Source: Spirochaetaceae bacterium
GTDB lineage: Bacteria > Spirochaetota > Spirochaetia > Treponematales > Breznakiellaceae
Assembly: GCA_031257135.1 (NCBI GenBank)
Contig: JAIRPH010000065.1
Span: forward strand, 1-13,737
Length of the DNA: 13,737 nucleotides
Direction: 5' to 3'
Shown here in pieces: positions 1 through 5,239 of this stretch (the stretch's first letter is position 1; the number at the start of each line of letters is the position of its first letter). The translations under genes were made by a program, and so were the position numbers. The notes under the pieces are model-generated. The model ran no database searches. It saw nothing but the letters and a program-made list of their open reading frames with translations, and was not told the origin of the DNA.

Positions 1-176
1 GCGAACCTGCTGTTTTTCCAAGAAGCTCTTCAATCATTGGAAAGCCTTCAATATGGCTTTCCACTACCTCAATTATGGTTTCGTTTAATGCCTATCATAC
101 TTTCTGGATCACCTCCCGATATTTCTGTCAAAGGATGAAAATCAGTCCTTGCCAAAGGTTTTTCTTTCGTGTAGAG
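1..176 (-). pseudogene. Unidentified frameshifted coding fragment, cut by the left window edge
   Basis: Read on the minus strand, two adjacent frames give protein-like sequence that joins if one base is removed near 90. The upstream frame reads ...KPLARTDFHPLTEISGGDPE then SMIGIKRNHN and a stop. The other frame takes over as ALNETIIEVVESHIEGFPMI then EELLGKTAGS and runs off the window. The second half is rich in Glu, Ile, Leu and Val as expected of a real helix, so an indel in a former gene is the simplest explanation. I do not recognise the family. The fragment seems to lack a proper N-terminus, since no ATG precedes it before rbfA. It lies where infB often sits next to rbfA, which suggests a rearrangement here. 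A chance open frame cannot be excluded. Confidence 0.4.
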
Positions 177-177
177 T
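149..177 (+). promoter_or_regulatory. Possible sigma70-type promoter for rbfA-truB
   Basis: TTGCCA (149-154) and TAGAGT (172-177) are separated by 17 bp and match the -35 and -10 consensus at 5/6 and 4/6 positions. The predicted transcription start would fall at or next to the rbfA ATG at 184, giving a leaderless or nearly leaderless message. There is no good Shine-Dalgarno sequence before that ATG, which fits. It is a motif match only. Confidence 0.35.
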
Positions 178-183
178 AGCGTA

Positions 184-561
184 ATGGCGGAATACAGAAT
201 TGAACGGGTAGGGCGGCTTATTCAGGAAAAAATCGGCGTTCTCATTGTAGAGGGAAAAATTAAAGATTACCGGGTAAATCCCTTTCTTTCTATTACCAGA
301 GTCTCCGTGTCGAAAGACTTAGCCTGGGCTGACGTGTATGTTTCGAGTTTTAAGTCCGAAGGGAATCTCGCTACGGGCGTAACAGGACTGCAAAGCGCGG
401 CGGGGTTCATCCAAGCCCAGCTCGCAGGGCAAATGCATATCCGGCAAACTCCGAAACTCCGCTTCCATGAGGATGCAAGCATCCGGGAAGGCTTCGATAT
501 GGTCAAAAAAATCGAGGAATTACGCGAACATGAAAGACTCGGGCTATCTGCTGATGTATAA
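184..561 (+). CDS. rbfA: 30S ribosome-binding factor RbfA
   Basis: This 125-residue protein has the length and sequence character of RbfA, the KH-like (type II fold) factor that binds the 30S subunit in late maturation and helps 16S rRNA 5'-end processing and cold adaptation. The N-terminus (RIERVGRLIQEKIGVLI), a central stretch with SITRVSVSKDLAWADVYVS (about residues 37-55) and the C-terminal PKLRFHEDASIREGFDMVKK region (about 90-109) are the family hallmarks. The ATG at 184 lacks an obvious Shine-Dalgarno, but it gives the standard N-terminus. The gene overlaps truB by 32 bp, the usual rbfA-truB order. infB, commonly just upstream, is not there; a broken unrelated fragment lies on the other strand instead. 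Confidence 0.93.
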   Translation: MAEYRIERVGRLIQEKIGVLIVEGKIKDYRVNPFLSITRVSVSKDLAWADVYVSSFKSEGNLATGVTGLQSAAGFIQAQLAGQMHIRQTPKLRFHEDASIREGFDMVKKIEELREHERLGLSADV

Positions 562-1417
562 AAAATCCGGGATGTCCTCCTTTGAGTCCTTGAACGCGGT
601 GAAAAAAGCCTTCGCGGTCGGCAAAGTCGGACATACGGGAACGCTGGATAAGTTCGCTACAGGACTGCTCCTTGTGCTGGTCGGACGAGCGGTTAAATTG
701 ACGCCCTGGTTTTCCGGCGGAGATAAACAGTACGAAGGGACTATCCGGTTCGGCGTGGAAACCGATACGCTGGACCCGGAAGGCGTCCCCGTGGCCGAGG
801 GTCCGATGCCGTCCCTTGATCGGCTTCAGCAGGCGATGTCCAGATTCAAGGGAGACATCCTGCAAACGCCTCCGGCGTATTCAGCGATTCATATCGGCGG
901 CAAACGGGCGTCCGCCCGGGCCCGAAGCGGAGAAACCGTCGATATGCCTGAGCGTCTGGTATCGGTGTACGACTTGAAACTGCACAGGTACCAGCCGCCG
1001 GACGCGGTTATTTCCGTTTATTGCTCTAAAGGGACCTATATCCGGTCTTTGGCGCGGGATATTGCGCGAGCCGCAGGCTCTCGGGCTCATTTAGCCGCGT
1101 TGAATCGCACCCATATCGCGGGATTTCAGGCGTCGGATGCGGCGTCAGACGCAGAAGACGCCGCGATTCTTAGGCAGGCTCTCAAACCGCTGGATATTCG
1201 CGCCTTTAGGACCTTAGGGCTTCCCTGTTTTACGGTCTCCGATGAGACCGCGCTCATGGCGATTCACGGCAAGCCGCCGCCGGAGATTCTTGCGCGGTCA
1301 GCGGTTTTATCCGCCGCAACTATGCCGTCAGTCGTCCTATTCCGCCAAAGCGGAGAATTCTTGGCGGTTCTTGAACAAAAAGACGGACTTTGGCGGTACG
1401 GATATGTCTATCACTAG
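530..1417 (+). CDS. truB: tRNA pseudouridine(55) synthase TruB
   Basis: The 295-residue product isomerises U55 in the T-loop of tRNAs to pseudouridine. The start at 530 (MKDSGYLLMYKKSGMSSFES) was chosen over an in-frame ATG at 467 because TruB proteins begin shortly before the K-x-x-G-x-(T/S)-S motif, and GAGG at 514-517 can serve as ribosome binding site. The catalytic motif GHTGTLDKFATGLLL (residues 34-48) holds the nucleophile Asp40. The later motifs TPPAYSAIHIGGKRASARAR and CSKGTYIRSLARDIA are also typical. The first 32 bp lie inside rbfA, so translation is probably coupled. The stop codon sits in the first unit of a 24-bp tandem repeat, and the gene converges on thrC with 20 bp between stops. 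Confidence 0.94.
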   Translation: MKDSGYLLMYKKSGMSSFESLNAVKKAFAVGKVGHTGTLDKFATGLLLVLVGRAVKLTPWFSGGDKQYEGTIRFGVETDTLDPEGVPVAEGPMPSLDRLQQAMSRFKGDILQTPPAYSAIHIGGKRASARARSGETVDMPERLVSVYDLKLHRYQPPDAVISVYCSKGTYIRSLARDIARAAGSRAHLAALNRTHIAGFQASDAASDAEDAAILRQALKPLDIRAFRTLGLPCFTVSDETALMAIHGKPPPEILARSAVLSAATMPSVVLFRQSGEFLAVLEQKDGLWRYGYVYH

Positions 1418-1440
1418 GCGTACGGATATGTCTATCCCTA
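1393..1440. repeat. Two tandem 24-bp units at the truB/thrC junction
   Basis: The core TACGGATATGTCTATC plus A or C then CTA occurs at 1397-1416 and again at 1421-1440, with one mismatch over 20 bases and a period of 24. The first copy contains the truB stop codon (plus strand) and the second contains the thrC stop codon (minus strand). It looks like a local duplication in the convergent gap. No terminator hairpin is evident. Confidence 0.85.
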
Positions 1441-2679
1441 GAAATATATATTCCGCTTTTTGAATTCTGCGGTGAGAATGTCCATGTCCGGCGGAATCCG
1501 CAACGGCTCTCCTGCGGCGGTCTGCGCGGAAGCCGTATCCTTCAGTCCGTTGCCGGTTACAATCGCTACCGTCAGCGCGTCCGGGGGAATAAGCCCGCGC
1601 TCCGCGGCTTTCTTCAAACCGGCTGTTCCGGTAACGCCCGCAGGCTCGCCGAAAACGCCGCACACCGTTCCGAGAAGCCGCATTGCCTCAAAAATCTCCT
1701 CGTCAGATACGTTCACCGTAATGCCCTGAGACTCGCGAACCGCCCGCAGAGCTTTCTCGCCGTTCCGGGGAACTCCGACCGCGATGCTGTCCGCGATAGT
1801 GTTCTCCTCCATCCGCTCAATCGGCTTGCCGGTTTCAAGCGCGCGGTTTATCGGACAACAGCCGTCTGCCTGCACGCTAATCAGCTTCGGCAGTTTGTCA
1901 ATCAAACCTATCTCGAAAAGGTCTTTAAACCCCTTCCACACGCCGGCGATAGTACAGCCGTCGCCCACAGAAACCGCGACGTAATCCGGAGATTTAAAAC
2001 CGAGTTGTTCCGCTATCTCCAGAGATACTGTTTTTTTACCCTCAAGGAGATACGGATTAATCGCCGCGTTCCGGTTGTACCACCCCCAACGTTCAATAGC
2101 CTGCGCGGACAGTTTAAATGTCTCCTCGTAATTTCCCTGCACGCTGATAACGCGAGCGCCGAAAATCATGAGTTGCGCGACCTTGCCCTTAGGCGCGCGT
2201 TCTGGAACAAATATAAACGACGAAAGCCCCATGGCCGCGGCGTTCCCCGCAAGCGAAGACGCCGCGTTTCCCGTGGACGAACAGGCGACCGTCGTCATGC
2301 CCGCCCTCTGCGCCCGGACTACGGCAATCGCCGACGCCCGGTCTTTGAGGCTCGAAGTCGGATTCTGCCCGTCGTCTTTCACGTAGAGATTACGCAAACC
2401 CAGCCGCGCTCCAAGCCGTTCCGTTTTGTACAACGGCGACCAGCCGACCCGCAACGGCGTCAGCCGGCTGTCCTCCTCAACCGGAAGCAGTTCCTTATAC
2501 CGCCACATCGAGTAATCCGTCCGGGACGCCAGCTTCTCTTTAGCGAGCTTTCCCCTGATATACCCGTAATCGTACTTGATGTCCAGCACGTTTCCGCATT
2601 TTACGCAGGTATACGCGTTGTCGTCGGCTTCATATTCCGCGCCGCATTGGATGCACACCGCGGCAATGATATGTTTCAT
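1438..2679 (-). CDS. thrC: Threonine synthase (PLP-dependent, zinc-ribbon N-terminus)
   Basis: Converts O-phosphohomoserine to threonine and phosphate using pyridoxal phosphate. The 413-residue protein starts with a zinc-ribbon-like module (Cys9, Cys12, Cys25, Cys28), found in one branch of threonine synthases. This is followed by the fold-type II PLP domain. The Schiff-base lysine is Lys112 in GQNPTSSLKDRASA, and the phosphate-binding Ser/Gly loop is CSSTGNAASSLAG. A glycine-rich GDGCTIAGVWKGF stretch and a C-terminal IVTGNGLKD follow as expected. I chose the ATG at 2679 (MKHIIAAVCIQCG) because AAGGAA precedes it at good spacing; in-frame ATGs at 2700 and 2745 would add a poorly conserved leader lying partly in the 21-bp repeat array. 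Related PLP-dependent lyases share the fold, but the Zn-ribbon architecture favours threonine synthase. Confidence 0.9.
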   Translation of the reverse strand: MKHIIAAVCIQCGAEYEADDNAYTCVKCGNVLDIKYDYGYIRGKLAKEKLASRTDYSMWRYKELLPVEEDSRLTPLRVGWSPLYKTERLGARLGLRNLYVKDDGQNPTSSLKDRASAIAVVRAQRAGMTTVACSSTGNAASSLAGNAAAMGLSSFIFVPERAPKGKVAQLMIFGARVISVQGNYEETFKLSAQAIERWGWYNRNAAINPYLLEGKKTVSLEIAEQLGFKSPDYVAVSVGDGCTIAGVWKGFKDLFEIGLIDKLPKLISVQADGCCPINRALETGKPIERMEENTIADSIAVGVPRNGEKALRAVRESQGITVNVSDEEIFEAMRLLGTVCGVFGEPAGVTGTAGLKKAAERGLIPPDALTVAIVTGNGLKDTASAQTAAGEPLRIPPDMDILTAEFKKRNIYF

Positions 2680-2716
2680 GAGCTTTTCCTTTTTCTCCAT
2701 ATAAGATCGCGCTTCT

Positions 2717-2940
2717 TCGTTCTCAGAATTGAAAACCGCTCTCAAAGAGCCGGTTTAGATTCTCTAAGTTCCGATGTCCGCTCTCGGAGAGCCTGATTCC
2801 GCTCTTTGAGCGGGAAGTTTCTCTCTCGGAGCGTCAATATCGGGTCTCAAAGAGCCGATGTCCGCTCTCGAAGAATCGATGTCCGCTCTCGAAGCGTCAA
2901 CATCGGGTCTCAGAGAGCCGAATTCCGCTCTGTAAGATAC
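2717..2940. repeat. Array of about ten degenerate 21-bp tandem repeats
   Basis: Units start every 21 bp exactly (2717, 2738, 2759, 2780, 2801, 2822, 2843, 2864, 2885, 2906, 2927). On the plus strand they resemble GCTCTCGAAGAATCGATGTCC or GGTCTCAGAGAGCCGAATTCC. Many units hold a short inverted repeat, such as GCTCTC/GAGAGC (2780-2792) or GGCTC/GAGCC-type arms. The period equals seven codons. On the minus strand the array reads as heptads such as SLRPDID-ASRADID-SSRADIG, with Leu/Ile spacing like a coiled coil. It lies between the thrC start region and the right end of a decayed tnpB element, and it interrupts what should be the thrC leader. Possible origins are a coiled-coil gene relic, an expanding minisatellite or a structured leader. 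Confidence 0.9.
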
Positions 2941-3402
2941 CTTCACCATATACCGAATAGAAAATTTGGACAAGTAGAGAATACCGTCAACTTCCCCACG
3001 CCTAAAGGCGAGGCTTGAGGCTTGGGTCTCTTTCGAGGCTTGCTCCTCAAGATTTCTGCTTCTTCCCGTTGCCGGTATTTCCACAGCGGTTTCACTCTTG
3101 TTCCCAAGAGCCAGAGCCGCCATGTCCGCAGACGTTAATTCCCCGCGTTGCACGGGTATGCGTTTCCCTAATTCAGCAAGATTTTCCGCCGCATTCCTAT
3201 CGCGGTCATGCCGCGCCCCCCACTCAGGACACGCCCATTCCCGCTCGCGCAACAGCAAATCTTTCTTTACATATCCGCATACATGACACGTCTTTGAACT
3301 CGCAAACCAGAGGAAGCGGCAAGAGCCGAGGGTTTTATTGAGCAATACCTGCTGGTCGGCGGTTGGATAGAGTCTTACTTTGAAAGCCCTCTGGATATTC
3401 AT
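2764..3402 (-). pseudogene. tnpB: Internally deleted tnpB (IS200/IS605 OrfB) with read-through C-terminus
   Basis: The first 32 residues (MNIQRAFKVRLYPTADQQVL...) are the TnpB/OrfB helix-turn-helix N-terminus. They join directly (CRFLW|FASSKTCHVCGY) to the C-terminal zinc-ribbon and RuvC-III part (DRDRNAAENLAELG). About 200 or more residues, including the RuvC-I and RuvC-II catalytic parts, are missing in frame. The second zinc Cys pair is damaged: CPEWG where CPxCG is expected. The normal TnpB stop after the AFRRG tail is absent; GGG is followed by GAA instead of TAG, so the frame continues into the 21-bp repeat array and stops there at 2764. The product cannot be an active RNA-guided nuclease. 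Whether this 212-residue frame is translated is unknown. Confidence 0.85.
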
Positions 3403-3437
3403 AGTTTTATACTAACCTATCTTTGCGTAAATAGGAA
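2988..3437 (-). mobile_element. Decayed IS200/IS605-family element (approximate ends)
   Basis: The span covers the right-end hairpin, the deleted tnpB and the DNA just upstream of its start. The right boundary on the minus strand is set near GGGGAAGTTGAC after the hairpin. The left end is uncertain: a short inverted repeat CCTAT/ATAGG (3416-3420 and 3431-3435) upstream of the tnpB start could be the left-end hairpin. No tnpA is present, so the element would move only with help in trans, if at all. Confidence 0.55.
2996..3013 (-). other. IS200/IS605 right-end hairpin (omega-RNA 3' scaffold remnant)
   Basis: On the minus strand CCTCGCC-TTTA-GGCGTGG forms a stem-loop with one T-T mismatch, the classic right-end hairpin with a CTTTAG core that in this family also forms the 3' part of the TnpB guide RNA. 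It overlaps the tnpB C-terminal codons (AFRRG), as in intact members. Its match to the second remnant at 10793-10812 supports the call. Confidence 0.7.
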
Positions 3438-3489
3438 GCAGTCCTTGCAACAAATTGTATCCTGCTCTGCCGCCTTATATCCCCACGCA

Positions 3490-3969
3490 TTAGAAAAAAA
3501 AGGCGGGGGTTTTACGGCGGTCTTGATAAATGCTTTTTAGAACGTTTTTACTTCTCGCGCCTGAATATATTTGAGGTCTTTTTTTATCCGAATAAAAATC
3601 TTTTCTCTTTATATACGGCATTGCGGAAGTATCTTTTGTACAAACCAATTTACAGCCGGAAATATTTAATATCGCTACAATATGTTCGTCATTAAAAGCT
3701 ACATCGGTACAAATATTTTTCAAGCGCGCTGCGTCTTCATCTATCATGCGGCCGTTAATCTCAACAAATTTTCCGGCTTTTTTCAATTCGTCTATCAGAT
3801 CGAGATATTTTACCATATTCCGCATTTCATCTTTATATTTTTTCCCGCCATACACAAAACACGCCCTCTTCTGACTATTTACCCATTGCATGACATGACA
3901 AAAATCAGCATGATCGCTACTATTCTGGTCAAATACTGAAGAATATGAATTCGTGTCAAGTACGATCAT
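3490..3969 (-). CDS. PIN-like domain nuclease, partner of the adjacent ATPase
   Basis: A 159-residue protein with a PIN-like layout. Asp5 lies in MIVLDTNSY, the typical first strand. Further acidic candidates are Glu48 (KYKDEM), Asp94 (NDEHIVAIL) and Asp113 (LVCTKDTSAMPYI), matching the four-carboxylate, metal-dependent RNase/DNase pattern. Length fits a single PIN domain with a basic tail (SDKKRPQIYSGARSKNVLKS) that could bind nucleic acid. It begins 2 bp after the ATPase stop codon, with no close Shine-Dalgarno, so it is probably translated by coupling from the ATPase gene. The tail ends KTPAFFF, encoded by a run of eight T. It is AT-rich like the ATPase gene and unlike the neighbours. Pairing with an ATPase argues for a controlled nuclease effector rather than a free-standing VapC toxin; no VapB-like gene is present. 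Confidence 0.7.
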   Translation of the reverse strand: MIVLDTNSYSSVFDQNSSDHADFCHVMQWVNSQKRACFVYGGKKYKDEMRNMVKYLDLIDELKKAGKFVEINGRMIDEDAARLKNICTDVAFNDEHIVAILNISGCKLVCTKDTSAMPYIKRKDFYSDKKRPQIYSGARSKNVLKSIYQDRRKTPAFFF

Positions 3970-3971
3970 GG

Positions 3972-5174
3972 TTACAATCCAAGATTCTCCATTTTTTCTC
4001 TGATGAAAAACGCTCTGAATTCTTCCGGCTGATCGCTATCATAGTTGCCGTTGCCGTCAATATTAATGGAAAACGCCTTATTACCGCCATTTTCCCGCAA
4101 GAAAAAAACAACCTGCGCATGAGACTTTGTTTGAGATTTCCGTTGCGTTTGCCGGAACCGGTCTATTATATAATCACTATGAGTTTCAATGATAAACTTT
4201 TTCTTGGACTTGCCGATAGACAGATCAAAAAATACATTGCCCATTGCGGCTTGAGCTTTAGGATGCAAATGAACTTCCGGCTGTTGAATGGTGATTATAC
4301 TGTTATTTTGGGTATATACCGTATACAAAACCGGTAAAATCTGAGAAACGCCGTAGCCGATATTTACAATATTTATCGGCTCTTTATTTAAGATAAAATT
4401 CATTCTAAACGGGGCATCATCCACATTTTCTTCATATTCCTTAATATTAATATCTCGGAATAATCCGCTCATCTCGCCAAAGTTTTTCATTCTTTGCAAA
4501 AAATCATGTTTTGTTTTTAATATTCTTCTGATAACATAAGGAATATGATCCCCTTCAGAATTCTCCGAAGTTCCCGGTTCATCATAGGTTTTTGAGGGCT
4601 TGCTCCGTATCGGCGCTATAGGGGTAATATTCTGAATAGGTAATTTCCCTGGGAAAATATTTTTTTCAAATAATGAAAGTATCATCAAAGGGGCATTTAT
4701 TTCGGATTTAGCGACAAGCTCTTTCATCTGACTTTTTTCTTTTTTGGAAAAATTTTTAAGCCTGTCTAATGACAAATTTTCATTCTTGAAATCTTTATGT
4801 TTAATCTGATTTCCTTCACAAAAAAAATAAAAAGCGGATTTTGTATTTCCTATGCCGCCTGAAGAAATGATCGGCTTTCCGTTTAAATTAGTAAATTCAA
4901 AAACAAATGATATATTCCGATCATCAAAATATCCGATTCTAAAATAGGATTTATTGTTCGACTCAACTGAAACCAAGTCGTCAAAGGAAAAAGTCTGACT
5001 GTCTCCAGCGTTAAAATTCAGCTTGAACCAAAATCCCGGATATGAGATCGTATTTAGAGCCATTAAAACAGAACTTTTCCCGGAACTGTTTTCGCCGACA
5101 AGAAAATTAACATCCCGTATTTCTATATATTGCTCTGAGAATCCTCTAAAATTATCCAAAAATAATCTTTCCAT
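3972..5174 (-). CDS. AAA/ABC-type ATPase (OLD/RecF-like, DUF3696-like), paired with PIN nuclease
   Basis: The 400-residue protein opens with a RecF/OLD-type N-terminus (LFLDNFRGFSEQYIEI) and Walker A GENSSGKS (27-34). The middle is poorly conserved, with IAPIRSKPSKTYDEP at about 187-200, a motif also seen in DUF3696-type ATPases. A signature-like loop NIGYGVSQ (271-278) is followed by Walker B IITIQQPEVHLHP (293-305, likely catalytic Glu300) and the switch-His motif IIETHSDYIIDR (His332). There is no TOPRIM domain as in OLD nucleases; the nuclease function appears to be supplied by the following PIN gene. Low GC sets both genes apart from uvrC and thrC. A good promoter lies 15-45 bp upstream. 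Roles of relatives include phage defence and DNA-end sensing; the role here is inferred. Confidence 0.82.
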   Translation of the reverse strand: MERLFLDNFRGFSEQYIEIRDVNFLVGENSSGKSSVLMALNTISYPGFWFKLNFNAGDSQTFSFDDLVSVESNNKSYFRIGYFDDRNISFVFEFTNLNGKPIISSGGIGNTKSAFYFFCEGNQIKHKDFKNENLSLDRLKNFSKKEKSQMKELVAKSEINAPLMILSLFEKNIFPGKLPIQNITPIAPIRSKPSKTYDEPGTSENSEGDHIPYVIRRILKTKHDFLQRMKNFGEMSGLFRDINIKEYEENVDDAPFRMNFILNKEPINIVNIGYGVSQILPVLYTVYTQNNSIITIQQPEVHLHPKAQAAMGNVFFDLSIGKSKKKFIIETHSDYIIDRFRQTQRKSQTKSHAQVVFFLRENGGNKAFSINIDGNGNYDSDQPEEFRAFFIREKMENLGL

Positions 5175-5189
5175 ACATTATCTTCTTAA

Positions 5190-5219
5190 AACATAGTACA
5201 TCCAAATATATATTGTCAA
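5190..5219 (-). promoter_or_regulatory. Strong sigma70-like promoter of the ATPase-PIN cassette
   Basis: On the minus strand TTGACA (5214-5219) and TATGTT (5190-5195) are 18 bp apart; the -35 is a perfect match. The predicted start is near 5183, leaving a leader of only about 10 nt before the ATPase ATG, in which AAGAAG is the only weak ribosome binding candidate. It lies in the 65-bp gap after the uvrC stop, so the cassette has its own transcription. Confidence 0.65.
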
Positions 5220-5239
5220 TACCGGCAAACCTAAAAGTA

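Noticed and set aside
104..117. CTGGATCACCTCC on the plus strand, identical to the 3' end of 16S rRNA
   Set aside because: Only about 13 bases match and nothing upstream resembles 16S rRNA. On the minus strand the same bases would be a Shine-Dalgarno before a 9-codon frame, but they also read as codons (GGDP) of the frameshifted fragment, so chance is likelier.
1390..2796. Long plus-strand open frame opposite thrC
   Set aside because: It is Arg-rich and without recognisable domains, and lies antisense to a clear threonine synthase. It is a codon-bias shadow.
2717..2940. CRISPR array
   Set aside because: Units are contiguous with no unique spacers and are degenerate along their length; there are no cas genes.
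3438..3450. CAGTCCTTGC shared with position 144-153, as a possible element end or attachment site
   Set aside because: Ten bases of identity with dissimilar flanks is within what chance gives in 13.7 kb.
3470..3506. CCGCCTT/AAGGCGG inverted repeat with an A8/T8 run as a terminator for the PIN gene
   Set aside because: In the minus-strand transcript the T run falls before the loop rather than after the second arm, so it is not a standard intrinsic terminator.
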